Assembly: GCA_028686135.1 (NCBI GenBank) | Contig: JAQUCP010000008.1 | Span: forward strand, 1 to 64,000 | DNA length: 64,000 nucleotides | DNA from: UBA12481 sp012523435 | GTDB lineage: Bacteria > Bacteroidota > Bacteroidia > Bacteroidales > UBA12481 | Reading direction: 5' to 3' | In this document: in pieces, positions 8,311 through 17,550 of the stretch | How the letters are laid out: every line of letters begins with the position of its first letter | Numbering within the stretch: position 1 is the first letter of the stretch | Translations under genes and position numbers: made by a program | The notes under the pieces: generated by a model | Seen by the model: the letters and a program-made list of their open reading frames with translations, nothing else | Database searches by the model: none | Told to the model about the DNA's origin: nothing

Positions 8311-10785
8311 TTACTTGTGGAATATTGGTGAGGTCACCGGCAGTGGGTCAACCGAAATCTCAATCTTAGTCCGGCTACTTTCGCAAGCTGGCTCTGCCTG
8401 ATTGCAGATGGTTACATAAAAGACAGCCGAGTTCATCAATGGCGGCGTGGCATAAGAGTTTCCGGTAACGAGAAGAGTCCCGCCAGTCTCTGCATCATAC
8501 CATTTATAGGAGTACCCGGCATCCGCGCCGGTGGCGGTCAGGATGGTCGCTGACCCGCTACAAACCGAAGCAACAGGATCAAATCCCGGCGCAGAAATGT
8601 TTGAATTGACGGTTTGAGTCAGAAATGAGACATTGTTTTCCAGCGACTGCTCCGCGGTAGGAGTGCTTACTGTTGCACAACTTGTGAAGGCTGGGCTTGC
8701 CGCACAGAAAGGCGAGACTGTAACCGTGATTGTTATTGGTATATCGTTGTTGTTGAAATCTTTAGGATAAATTCCGATGAGCTCTCCTGCGGAGTGATAG
8801 AGGAGAACATCAGGATTCTCACATGTGGCAGAAACAAAGCTGACTGATTCAGGAATCTGATCGTAGAAAGAGAACGATTCGGCCGATCCGGCAAGGTTCT
8901 GAATAGTCAGGGTATAAGAGAAAGGTGTTCCAACAGTTGCGGAGGCCAGTCCGGATTTTAGGATGGCCAGGTCGCAACTACTCCCGGGATTACCCTGATA
9001 AGAGGTGGTGATAATCGTTGCTTCACCCACCTGGCCGCAAACAGCGGAACTGGCGATTATTCGGGCATAGGACGATTGGTTAAGCAACGCTCCCTGATCG
9101 TTCTCTACTCTCAGAATTAGGACTAGCTCTTCACCGGGAGCCATCCAGCCTGTTTCTGATATTGCTTCGTCGGATAGATTTAATAATGAGTGATTTAACT
9201 TGATCTGTCCTGGTGGGATATTAGCTTCAAGGTTAAGATGGAATTGGTCAGTAATGTTCCCAGAATTACCCAGGGTGACCACATAATTCAGGAAGCTGTT
9301 AGCCTCCGCATCAATATAGCCGATCCGGTTAGCCGGCTCCAGGACGACTCCGCAAAACTGGGTGATCTCGTTTTCGACAGGATCATCGATGAAAATCGGT
9401 TCATTGGTTAAATTCTCTATTGACGCATCATTGGTCAGGGTAATCTGGCTGCTTCCTTCTGATAGGTAATAAGCACCGGGGGCGAAAGAGGTCCATCCCG
9501 AGCGACCAGCTATGCCAGTTATCTTGACAACCCCGGATGTTGACGGCGGCACGCTGCCAAGGTTCCAAGTTACTCGATCGGTTGACTCATCAAATACGCC
9601 GTCATTCGAGGCGCTTACAAACGTAAATTTATCGGAATGAGGAAGATAGTCGATTATTTTAACATTCTGTGCCGTTCCGATAGTATTCCGGTTCGCATAA
9701 TTAATCTGATAGATGATCTCGTCGCCGGGTTTCATTGAATTAGTGATCATGGCTTTGGAGATCGTCAGGTGATCTCTGACGGCAATGGTGACGGAATCAG
9801 TTGTTGTGGAACAGCTGACGTCATTCAACACAGATACTGCTGTTCTCCGGTAATGGGTGGTGGTATGGATGGGTTCCGGGAAAGCATAATCCGGGGTGGT
9901 TATGCCGTAGATCTCGGTCCACGTATTTCCTCCATCGGTACTCTCTTCCCAATGATAGGAGAGGATGGCCTCCTGGGGAGCGTTGGCCTCGATCAGAGAT
10001 AATAAAGGGTCCGGGGTGGTTCCGGAGGGGATCTCTTGGTCGGACCCGATGGTTCCGGGTTCGGGGATGTTCAGGGTGACGGTCCTAACAATGGTGCTGG
10101 TTTCGATACAGGTGCCGCTCTCGGTAGCTGGGAAGATGACCCGTGGTTTGTACTCCCCGGCATCTTCCCAGCTAGCATCCAGGATGGAAAAGGAGGGACT
10201 GGTTGCTCCCGGGATGTCGTACCAGATCCCCGGACCCTCGTGTTTAATCCACTGATAGCCAAGTGGTTCAAGTCCATCAGTCAGGGTCGTTAGCGTGATG
10301 TTGCTACCGGCACAGAGGGTATATCCGGCTTTACCTATTGGTGCGATACCCACAATTCGGTTCACGGTCAGGGTGGCAGCCTCTGAATAATAAGTTCCGG
10401 TATCATCGGATACGCTGACTCGAAACTGTGTACCATCAGGAGGGCTGGTCCCGGTTCCGATATTGCTTACTTTGAGTTGGTCGGTGGTTTCTGCGGGCAC
10501 GATATCGGTGAACCCAGGTTCGCCGGGCCATTTTTGTTGCCAGCAGTAATGTACAGTGCCTACTGCATCTGCAATGGTGATTTTAAAAGTCACGGTGTTA
10601 CCCTTACAGTCGGCAATGTCTGTTGGCTGAACCACAATGATCAGGCCTTCGGCGAACGCATCCATCGGACAGGTATTGATTATCAGGATTATGATCAGAG
10701 AAACTACCAACCGGCTGGTGCCCATGCGCGTTGTAATACCCAATGAAGCAGGGCCTTTCACTTCACGTTGGTGACACTTCATCAT
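8311..10785 (-). CDS. Ig-like/DUF11-repeat secreted protein with TSPIFHK tail
   Basis: The 824 residues carry a late signal peptide (LVVSLIIILIINTCPMDAFA; the Met at residue 22 may be the real start). Three Ig-like modules follow (for example VQPTDIADCKGNTVTFKI and GYTLCAGSNITL), then two DUF11-type modules (ISKAMITNSMKPGDEIIYQINYAN; DLAILKSGLASATVGTPFSY), and a last PKD/Ig-like segment (SVCSGSATILTATGAD). DUF11 modules occur in cell-wall and surface proteins and can form isopeptide bonds. The C-terminus, VDPLPVTSPIFHK, lacks a T9SS domain but shares its last residues with the next gene. It is the first gene of the cluster and starts divergently from the sialic acid genes. Confidence 0.78.
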   Translation of the reverse strand: MMKCHQREVKGPASLGITTRMGTSRLVVSLIIILIINTCPMDAFAEGLIIVVQPTDIADCKGNTVTFKITIADAVGTVHYCWQQKWPGEPGFTDIVPAETTDQLKVSNIGTGTSPPDGTQFRVSVSDDTGTYYSEAATLTVNRIVGIAPIGKAGYTLCAGSNITLTTLTDGLEPLGYQWIKHEGPGIWYDIPGATSPSFSILDASWEDAGEYKPRVIFPATESGTCIETSTIVRTVTLNIPEPGTIGSDQEIPSGTTPDPLLSLIEANAPQEAILSYHWEESTDGGNTWTEIYGITTPDYAFPEPIHTTTHYRRTAVSVLNDVSCSTTTDSVTIAVRDHLTISKAMITNSMKPGDEIIYQINYANRNTIGTAQNVKIIDYLPHSDKFTFVSASNDGVFDESTDRVTWNLGSVPPSTSGVVKITGIAGRSGWTSFAPGAYYLSEGSSQITLTNDASIENLTNEPIFIDDPVENEITQFCGVVLEPANRIGYIDAEANSFLNYVVTLGNSGNITDQFHLNLEANIPPGQIKLNHSLLNLSDEAISETGWMAPGEELVLILRVENDQGALLNQSSYARIIASSAVCGQVGEATIITTSYQGNPGSSCDLAILKSGLASATVGTPFSYTLTIQNLAGSAESFSFYDQIPESVSFVSATCENPDVLLYHSAGELIGIYPKDFNNNDIPITITVTVSPFCAASPAFTSCATVSTPTAEQSLENNVSFLTQTVNSNISAPGFDPVASVCSGSATILTATGADAGYSYKWYDAETGGTLLVTGNSYATPPLMNSAVFYVTICNQAEPACESSRTKIEISVDPLPVTSPIFHK

Positions 10786-10891
10786 CTGTTAAAGGCAGAT
10801 AAGTCCTTACGGTAAATTCATAGATGCGAGGGATCATCATCAGCGGAAAAACAGGGAATATTTTTCTTATCTTCCCCCAAATCTTTCGATT

Positions 10892-11806
10892 ATGAAAAAG
10901 TTATCCGGCCTCATTGCTGCCCCTTTTACTCCCATGAATTCAACAGGAGATGTGGATTACGAGCGAATAGGTGATTATTATAAACTGCTGGTTCGCAATG
11001 GCTGTCGTGGGGCTTTTATCAATGGCTCGACTGGGGAGGGTGTATCGCTGATGGTAGATGAGCGGATGAAGGTTGCTGAAGCCTGGGCTTCCTGTAAAAA
11101 CGATCAAGATGCTCTACGGGTGATCAACTTGGTAGGTGGTACCTCGTGGAGGGAGTGTGCTGCTCTGGCGCGCCACTCAGCCACTATCGGCATCGATGCG
11201 GTAGCTGTATTGGCACCCTACTATTTTAAACCAGCCGGGGTGGAATCCCTGGCTGAATTCATCGAACTCATCGGAAAAGAGGTCCCCGATCTACCACTTT
11301 ATTTCTATCATATACCCGTCCTGACGGGAGTTAACATCCCCATGATCAGTCTTTTAGAGAGATTATCCGATCGCTTACCCAACTTTATGGGGATCAAATA
11401 CACTCATGAGGATTTTATGGATTATCAGAGTTGTCTGGCTTTTGACAGCGGAAGGTACGATCTTCTATGGGGCAGGGATGAGAACATGCTGGCTGCTCTT
11501 GCGCTCGGGGCGAAAGGGGCGGTGGGAAGTACCTACAACTATGCCGCTCCACTGTATAATCAGCTTATCAGAGCGTTTAATGATGGTAATCTGCTACAGG
11601 CACGGCAACTTCAACAACAATCCATCGATATGATCCGGCTGTTGGGTAAATATGGCGGCATAGCCACCGGAAAAGCTTTTATGCGGTATATCGGTTTTGA
11701 GTGTGGGGCGTTTCGGTCTCCTGTACGGAATATGTCAAGATCAGATTATCAGCGATTTAGTGCTGATGTTGCCCAGCTCGATATGGAAAACCTATTCTCC
11801 CGATAA
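10892..11806 (+). CDS. nanA: N-acetylneuraminate lyase (dihydrodipicolinate synthase family)
   Basis: The 304-residue TIM-barrel enzyme has the DHDPS/NAL signature GSTGEG (45-50), catalytic Tyr Y139 in YFYHIP, and Schiff-base K169 in FMGIKYTHEDF. The reaction expected is N-acetylneuraminate to N-acetylmannosamine plus pyruvate. The SxxE/GEG context and the partner genes favour the sialic acid lyase over dihydrodipicolinate synthase. Its stop overlaps the next start by one base (TAATG), so translation is probably coupled. Next come a mutarotase-symporter fusion and an AGE-type epimerase, completing import and conversion of sialic acid to GlcNAc level. No sialidase is in view. Confidence 0.88.
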   Translation: MKKLSGLIAAPFTPMNSTGDVDYERIGDYYKLLVRNGCRGAFINGSTGEGVSLMVDERMKVAEAWASCKNDQDALRVINLVGGTSWRECAALARHSATIGIDAVAVLAPYYFKPAGVESLAEFIELIGKEVPDLPLYFYHIPVLTGVNIPMISLLERLSDRLPNFMGIKYTHEDFMDYQSCLAFDSGRYDLLWGRDENMLAALALGAKGAVGSTYNYAAPLYNQLIRAFNDGNLLQARQLQQQSIDMIRLLGKYGGIATGKAFMRYIGFECGAFRSPVRNMSRSDYQRFSADVAQLDMENLFSR

Positions 11807-14415
11807 TGAAAAAACCCAAGAGAAAAGTGATATCTAGTGCAAGGCTCCTGGTTCTAATATTACCATTGTTCTGGATTTTGTCATGTTATTCCTCTAAGGC
11901 TGAAGGGGTTGCCGGAGGGTATGCTGGAGTCCTGGGTGACCGTTTGATTATTGCCGGAGGCACTGATTTTGAGCAGGCACTACCGTGGAAAGGGGGAGTT
12001 AAAAGTTATTACCGGGCGATCTGGTTTCTGGAGGAACAGAGTGATGGCTCGTTTTTGTGGATTGAATCGGGGTATGAACTCCCGGAACCGTTGGCTTATG
12101 GAGCCACAATCAGCACTTCAGAAGGGCTCATCTGCATAGGCGGTGAAAACGGTAGCAGTCCGGTGAGCCTGGTGTTCCGCATCAGTTTAATTGATCATAC
12201 TATTCAGATCACTCCTCTGCCTGATCTACCCGAACCACTCTCAAGCCCGGCTGCTTCTCTGATCGGTAGCACTCTTTATGTGGCAGGTGGGATAGCACCA
12301 GACGGGCCCTCTGATCGTTTGTATCTGCTTGATTTAAAATCTACTACACCGGTGTGGGTTTCCGCTGGGCGAATACCTTTACCGTTGAGTCATGCCACAA
12401 TGGTTACTCAGTCGGATGGAAACGAGTTATGCCTGTATCTTCTGGGTGGGCGATCATTAACAGATTCATTGACAACATTTTACTCTTCGGTCTGGAAATA
12501 CAGCCCAACCTCCCGAGTCTGGTCGGGCGAAGGCGATATCCTGGATGAAGTCGGCCAGGTTCTACCCTTGGCTGCGGCTACCGGTGTCACCTCAGGCTCG
12601 CACTTTATCCTGCTGGTTGGTGGTGATCCGGGGATTTATTATAATCAGACTGAGCGTATATTGCTCAAAGCCAGTCGGGCCTCCGATGAACAGATCCGCC
12701 TCGGGATAGTGCAGCGGCGCGACAGTTTAATGGAGAACCATGGTGGATTCCGGAAGGAGGTGCTCTTATACAACACCATCACCCGCCAATGGTCGGTTTT
12801 TAGTTATCTGCCAGATAACCCACCGGTGACTACCACCGCGTTCTGGTGGAATGAGCGCCTCGTGGTGCCATCGGGAGAGATCAGGCCAGGGGTGAGGACT
12901 CGGGCTGTTCAGGTTGTCGAAATGCCTGACGGGAAGCCATTTGGCGTTCTCAACTATATAGTTCTGTTCCTCTATTTCGTCGGCATGATCTTCATCGGGT
13001 TTTTGTTCATGCGCCGCAACCGGAATACCGATGAGTTTTTTAAAGCTGGGGGTCGGATACCTTGGTGGGCGGCCGGTATCAGTATTTTCGCCACCACGCT
13101 GAGCGCCATCACCTTCTTGGCCATTCCGGCTAAAACCTATGCCACGGATTGGCGGATGTTTCTGTTTAATCTCAGCATCATTTTTATTGCCCCGGTCATC
13201 ATCCGGTATTACCTGCCCTTTTTTCGGCGACTGAACCTGTCAACCGCCTATGAATACCTGGAGTTACGATTTAACAGGGGAGTGCGCTACCTGGCATCAG
13301 CATTATTTATCCTGTTCATGATCACCCGCGTGGCCATTGTCCTCTTCCTGCCAGCTCTGGCGCTCAATGCTGTTACTGGGATCAACGTGTACCTCTCTAT
13401 CACCTTGATGGGGATCATAACCATTATCTACTGTACCTCGGGAGGAATCGAGGCTGTGGTCTGGAGCGATGTGGTTCAAGGGTTTATTCTCGTAACAGGG
13501 GCTTTGATTGCCCTGGTAATCATGAGTATGGGTACAGATGGAGGGTTTTTCGGATTAGTAGAGACAGGCTTTGCCGATGACAAGTTCAAAACCATTGATT
13601 TCCGGCTGCATTGGTCGGAGCCGGTGCTCTGGGTTGTTTTACTCGGTGGCTTAGCGAATACACTGCTCACCTACTCAAGCGATCAGTCGATCATCCAGCG
13701 CTATATGACCACGGCCAACGAGCGGGCTGCGCGTAAAAGCATCTGGCTCAACGGGATCATCAGTGTACCCATTACCATCATCTTTTTTCTGCTCGGAACC
13801 GGGCTTTACACTTTTTATAAATCGAATCCGGAGGATATCAACCCGGCAATGCCGAATATCGATTCCGTTTTCCCCAGCTTCATCATGAGCGAGATGCCCC
13901 CCGGATTAGCCGGACTGCTCATTGCAGCTGTTTTTGCTGCGGCGATGTCAACGCTCTCTTCCAATATCAATTCCGTGGCGGCGGCTTTTACGAATGATTT
14001 TTATGCTCCTTTAGCTCGCCATCGCACTGATCGGGCGATGATGCGGGTGGCTCGAGGGTCGGGAATTGTGGCCGGACTAGCGGGTACTTCGTTGGCTATT
14101 ATGTTGGCAACATGGAATATAGCCTCTCTTTGGGATCAGTTTAATACGTTTTTGGGGCTCCTCACTAGCGGCTTAGCAGCTCTCTTCGCCATGGGAATTT
14201 TCATCCGCCGAATTGGGCCAGCCGCGGCATTCATCGGTATGGCGGGGAGCTTCGTGGTGCTACTCTTAGTGAAGCAGTTTACTGCTCTTTCCTTCTTGAT
14301 GTACGGATTTGCTGGCTTCATCTCTGCCCTCCTCATCGGCTGGCTGGTGAGCCTGATCTGGCCTGCAACCCATACCAGCGAGGGACTTACCTACGGTTCT
14401 GTGCAAAAAGAGTAG
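11806..14415 (+). CDS. Kelch-type sialic acid mutarotase fused to sodium:solute symporter
   Basis: This 869-residue two-part protein has a hydrophobic N-terminus with a lipobox-like end (FWILSC). Residues about 35-375 form kelch propeller blades (GGYAGVLGDRLIIAGG, GGENGSSPVSL, YVAGGIAP, LLGGRS, LVGGDPG), matching the cyclically permuted mutarotase (NanM/YjhT) family. Residues about 385-865 form an SSS transporter with roughly 13 membrane segments (VLFLYFVGMIFIGF, WWAAGISIFATTLSAITF). The inferred role is periplasmic conversion of the released alpha anomer of Neu5Ac to the transported anomer, followed by Na+-driven uptake. The coding frame is continuous, so this is a real fusion. It is translationally coupled to nanA. 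Confidence 0.85.
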   Translation: MKKPKRKVISSARLLVLILPLFWILSCYSSKAEGVAGGYAGVLGDRLIIAGGTDFEQALPWKGGVKSYYRAIWFLEEQSDGSFLWIESGYELPEPLAYGATISTSEGLICIGGENGSSPVSLVFRISLIDHTIQITPLPDLPEPLSSPAASLIGSTLYVAGGIAPDGPSDRLYLLDLKSTTPVWVSAGRIPLPLSHATMVTQSDGNELCLYLLGGRSLTDSLTTFYSSVWKYSPTSRVWSGEGDILDEVGQVLPLAAATGVTSGSHFILLVGGDPGIYYNQTERILLKASRASDEQIRLGIVQRRDSLMENHGGFRKEVLLYNTITRQWSVFSYLPDNPPVTTTAFWWNERLVVPSGEIRPGVRTRAVQVVEMPDGKPFGVLNYIVLFLYFVGMIFIGFLFMRRNRNTDEFFKAGGRIPWWAAGISIFATTLSAITFLAIPAKTYATDWRMFLFNLSIIFIAPVIIRYYLPFFRRLNLSTAYEYLELRFNRGVRYLASALFILFMITRVAIVLFLPALALNAVTGINVYLSITLMGIITIIYCTSGGIEAVVWSDVVQGFILVTGALIALVIMSMGTDGGFFGLVETGFADDKFKTIDFRLHWSEPVLWVVLLGGLANTLLTYSSDQSIIQRYMTTANERAARKSIWLNGIISVPITIIFFLLGTGLYTFYKSNPEDINPAMPNIDSVFPSFIMSEMPPGLAGLLIAAVFAAAMSTLSSNINSVAAAFTNDFYAPLARHRTDRAMMRVARGSGIVAGLAGTSLAIMLATWNIASLWDQFNTFLGLLTSGLAALFAMGIFIRRIGPAAAFIGMAGSFVVLLLVKQFTALSFLMYGFAGFISALLIGWLVSLIWPATHTSEGLTYGSVQKE

Positions 14416-14449
14416 TTTTTCCCTTTGTTTTGAACATATCACCTTGATT

Positions 14450-15673
14450 ATGAATAAGAATCAAAATAGTCAGCCTTCCTTAATTCCAACCTTCAGCCAG
14501 GGGCCGACTCTCCAGGCGACTGGGTATCGTTCTGAGCTTCTCACCCGTGTGATTCCGTTTTGGGAAAAAAACTCGCCTGATCAGCTCTATGGGGGGTATT
14601 TTACCTGTCTCGACAGGCAGGGTAGGGTCTATGATACTGACAAGTTTGTCTGGCTACAGGCTAGGCAGGCGTGGATGTTTGCGAAGCTTTTTAACCTGAT
14701 CGAGGCTCGTCAGGAGTGGCTCGACCTGTCGCGCCTCGGGCTAGATTTTCTGAAGAACCATGCGCGGGATGAAGAGGGTAACTGGTTTTTTTCTCTCACC
14801 CGCGAGGGCAAACCGTTGGTCCAGCCATACAACATCTTTTCTGATTGTTTTGCGGCGATGGCTTTCGGTGAATGGCACAAGGCCACTGGCGATGCTGAGA
14901 GTGCAGAGATGGCAGTTCGTACTTTCCGTAATATCCTTAGGAGAAGTGATAATCCAAAAGGTAAATATAGCAAAGCTTATCCCGGCACCCGACCTTTGAA
15001 GAGCTTTGCCTTGCCGATGATCCTATGCAATCTCGCGCTTGAGCTGGAGCCACTGTTAGAAAAAACCCTTGTGGAGGAGACGATCGATCAGTGCATTCAT
15101 GAGGTGATGGAGGTGTTTTTTGATCCTGAATCCGGACTGATACGAGAGCAGGTTCATCCCGATGGCTCTTTCTCCGATTCGTTCGAGGGGCGCCTGCTCA
15201 ACCCGGGCCATGCCATTGAAGCCATGTGGTTCATCATGGATCTGGCCGGTCGGAACAACAATACCCCCTTGATTAACCGTGCTGTCGATATTGCCCTGAG
15301 GACCGTTGAGTTTGGTTGGGATCACGAATATGGTGGGATTTACTATTTCCTTGATAGTAAAGGATATCCGCCTCAACAGCTGGAATGGGATCAGAAGCTT
15401 TGGTGGGTTCATATGGAGACTCTCATCAGCCTGATTAAAGGCTTTCGCCTTACCGCTGACCCGCGCCTGCCCGGATGGATCGATCGGGTTCAACAGTACG
15501 TCTGGAGCCATTTCCCCGATCCCGAATATGACGAATGGTTTGGCTATCTCAACCGCCAAGGTGAAGTGCTGCTTCCGCTCAAGGGTGGCAAATGGAAAGG
15601 CTGCTATCATATTCCCAGAGGGTTGATGATTTGTGCCCTCGAATGGGAGGCGATCGAGCAACCTCAGTTTTGA
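14450..15673 (+). CDS. N-acylglucosamine 2-epimerase (AGE/RnBP family)
   Basis: From the ATG at 14450 (a TTG six bases earlier is also in frame) the product is 407 residues, the usual length of renin-binding protein/AGE enzymes with an (alpha/alpha)6 barrel. Conserved segments include WLQARQAWMFAKL (about 60), GHAIEAMWFI (about 260, catalytic His), WWVHMETLISL (about 320) and CYHIPRGLM (about 390, second catalytic His). It should interconvert ManNAc and GlcNAc, replacing the NanE/NanK route in the sialic acid pathway. It lies 34 bases after the transporter, as the last gene of the operon. Confidence 0.85.
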   Translation: MNKNQNSQPSLIPTFSQGPTLQATGYRSELLTRVIPFWEKNSPDQLYGGYFTCLDRQGRVYDTDKFVWLQARQAWMFAKLFNLIEARQEWLDLSRLGLDFLKNHARDEEGNWFFSLTREGKPLVQPYNIFSDCFAAMAFGEWHKATGDAESAEMAVRTFRNILRRSDNPKGKYSKAYPGTRPLKSFALPMILCNLALELEPLLEKTLVEETIDQCIHEVMEVFFDPESGLIREQVHPDGSFSDSFEGRLLNPGHAIEAMWFIMDLAGRNNNTPLINRAVDIALRTVEFGWDHEYGGIYYFLDSKGYPPQQLEWDQKLWWVHMETLISLIKGFRLTADPRLPGWIDRVQQYVWSHFPDPEYDEWFGYLNRQGEVLLPLKGGKWKGCYHIPRGLMICALEWEAIEQPQF

Positions 15674-15722
15674 GTTTCCCCTGTTTTTTAGTATATTGTA
15701 ACTTGAATTAAAATGTCGTTTA

Positions 15723-17528
15723 ATGAAAAACCTTCTAAATAAGGGAGTTAAAGAGTTAGTAAAGATAATGTGGGAAGCTGATCCGGCCATCCGGCAGCTT
15801 TTGAAACAATCTGAGTCACTGGCCGAAGCAAGAAAGACGCTAATGAGTTATCTCGCCGATCAGGAGCGGTTATATTTTAACATCTATTCCGATCGTGGGA
15901 AAACGCACTTTCATATCTGTGAGCGCAATAATGCCAAGGAGTGCATTCGGGCTATGAAGAATATCATAAGGTCTGAGAATGAGCAAAATACAGGCCTTTC
16001 TGCGCTAAAGATTTTACGAAAACTGGCAGCTGATGACCCTGATGAGAGCATCTTTCCAAGTGAGGGTTTTATCATGGAGTTCATCTATCTTTTTAGGGGG
16101 ATCAATGCGCAATCCAATATTACCCAAGAGATCCTGACTATACCGGAGGATCCTGAAAAGGCTGCCTCTATGCGTTCGAGACGACTGAACGCATATGCAA
16201 AAAAAATGGAGACATCTATCAATTTGATTCCCAAAGGTACTGATCCGCAATTGGAGAAAGAATTCCAGATCATGAAAGAGCGGATCCTGAAATACTTCAA
16301 AGCCTCGGAGCATGACTGGTACGATTACCATTGGCAGATGAAACATATCATCAGCGATTTGAAGACGGTCAAAGCGCTGGTGAAGCTCTCCCCCGAGGAG
16401 GAGGATGGACTTCGGAGCGCCGAAGAGCGGAATATCCCGTTTCAGATTACCCCTTATTATTTTGCCATGTTCAGCCCCGAAGGGCCATCGGAAATCGACC
16501 GGGCTATCAGGGCACAGGTGATTCCTAGCCGTAATTACTGCGAGCGGGTCGCAGATAACAAGATGCTCCAGGTGGACATGGATTTCATGGGCGAAAAATC
16601 TACCTCTCCGATTCATGGAATCACCCGTCGATATCCTCAGATCGTGATACTCAAACCGATCGATACCTGCCCGCAGATCTGTGTCTATTGCCAGCGTAAC
16701 TGGGAGATCAAATCAGTGGAGGATTCTGGGGTTTCGAGCAACCTCATCTATCAGGCAATCAATTGGATAAGAGACAATAAACATATTACTGAAGTATTAG
16801 TTACCGGCGGAGATCCGTTGATGCTTCCGAATGGTTATCTTAAGAAGATTCTTAGCAAGCTGGCAGAGATTGATCATGTGGAGCGAATCCGTATTGGAAC
16901 CAGAATACCGGTGACTTTACCCTATCGTATTACACCAGAGTTAATAGCCTTGCTCAAAGAACATCATGAATTTGGTAAAAGGGAAGTTTGTGTGGTCACA
17001 CACGTGGAGCATCCTACCGAGATCACGGCCGACTTTATCCAATCGATCCGGATGATCCGGGAAGCAGGCATGAGTGTGTATAATCAGCAGGTATTCACCT
17101 ATTTTAATAGTCGGAAGTATGAAACAAGTGCTCTTCGAAGGGTTTTAAAAGTGTCCGGGGTGGATCCTTACTATTCGTTTAATACCAAAGGAAAGGCCGA
17201 GACGGAAGATTTCAGGGTGCCCATTGCACGTATTCAGCAGGAACGTAAAGAGGAGGCCCGCTTTCTGCCAGGAATGGTCAGAACCGATGAGCCGGTTTTC
17301 AATGTTCCGAAACTTGGTAAATCTCATCTACGGGCATGGCAGGATCATGAGGTTACGATGATTACACCCGCCGGCGAACGGATCTACCGATTCTATCCCT
17401 GGGAATCTCGCGTAACATTTGTGGATGACTACCTTTACACCGATACTTCAATTTACGATTACTTGAAACGCCTGCAAAAAGATGGGGAAGATCCGGAGCG
17501 CTACGGAACCATCTGGTATTACTTTTAG
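15723..17528 (+). CDS. KamA family radical SAM protein (lysine 2,3-aminomutase-like)
   Basis: The 601-residue enzyme has a radical SAM cluster motif CPQICVYC (C316, C320, C323) and TGGDPL downstream, as in lysine 2,3-aminomutases, followed by TRIPVTLPYRIT and the PLP-binding type C-terminal region. The roughly 300-residue N-terminal part is an extension relative to classical clostridial enzymes of about 416 residues; such long forms recur in Bacteroidota. The reaction is probably a 1,2-amino shift on lysine or a related amino acid, but no kamDE or other lysine fermentation genes lie nearby, so the substrate is uncertain. The start ATG follows a short AT-rich leader. The next gene begins 22 bases after the stop. 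Confidence 0.8.
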   Translation: MKNLLNKGVKELVKIMWEADPAIRQLLKQSESLAEARKTLMSYLADQERLYFNIYSDRGKTHFHICERNNAKECIRAMKNIIRSENEQNTGLSALKILRKLAADDPDESIFPSEGFIMEFIYLFRGINAQSNITQEILTIPEDPEKAASMRSRRLNAYAKKMETSINLIPKGTDPQLEKEFQIMKERILKYFKASEHDWYDYHWQMKHIISDLKTVKALVKLSPEEEDGLRSAEERNIPFQITPYYFAMFSPEGPSEIDRAIRAQVIPSRNYCERVADNKMLQVDMDFMGEKSTSPIHGITRRYPQIVILKPIDTCPQICVYCQRNWEIKSVEDSGVSSNLIYQAINWIRDNKHITEVLVTGGDPLMLPNGYLKKILSKLAEIDHVERIRIGTRIPVTLPYRITPELIALLKEHHEFGKREVCVVTHVEHPTEITADFIQSIRMIREAGMSVYNQQVFTYFNSRKYETSALRRVLKVSGVDPYYSFNTKGKAETEDFRVPIARIQQERKEEARFLPGMVRTDEPVFNVPKLGKSHLRAWQDHEVTMITPAGERIYRFYPWESRVTFVDDYLYTDTSIYDYLKRLQKDGEDPERYGTIWYYF

Positions 17529-17550
17529 CCGTGTTGCAAAAATCTTTGTC

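Noticed and set aside
11806..14415. Two separate genes (kelch protein and symporter)
   Set aside because: The frame is continuous, no internal start with spacing is needed, and the linker reads directly into the first membrane helix.
15056..15790. 244-residue minus-strand frame over the AGE epimerase
   Set aside because: It is the shadow of a confirmed enzyme gene; no motif or leader.
16014..16616. 200-residue minus-strand frame inside the radical SAM gene
   Set aside because: It is antisense to KamA-like coding sequence and has no domain.
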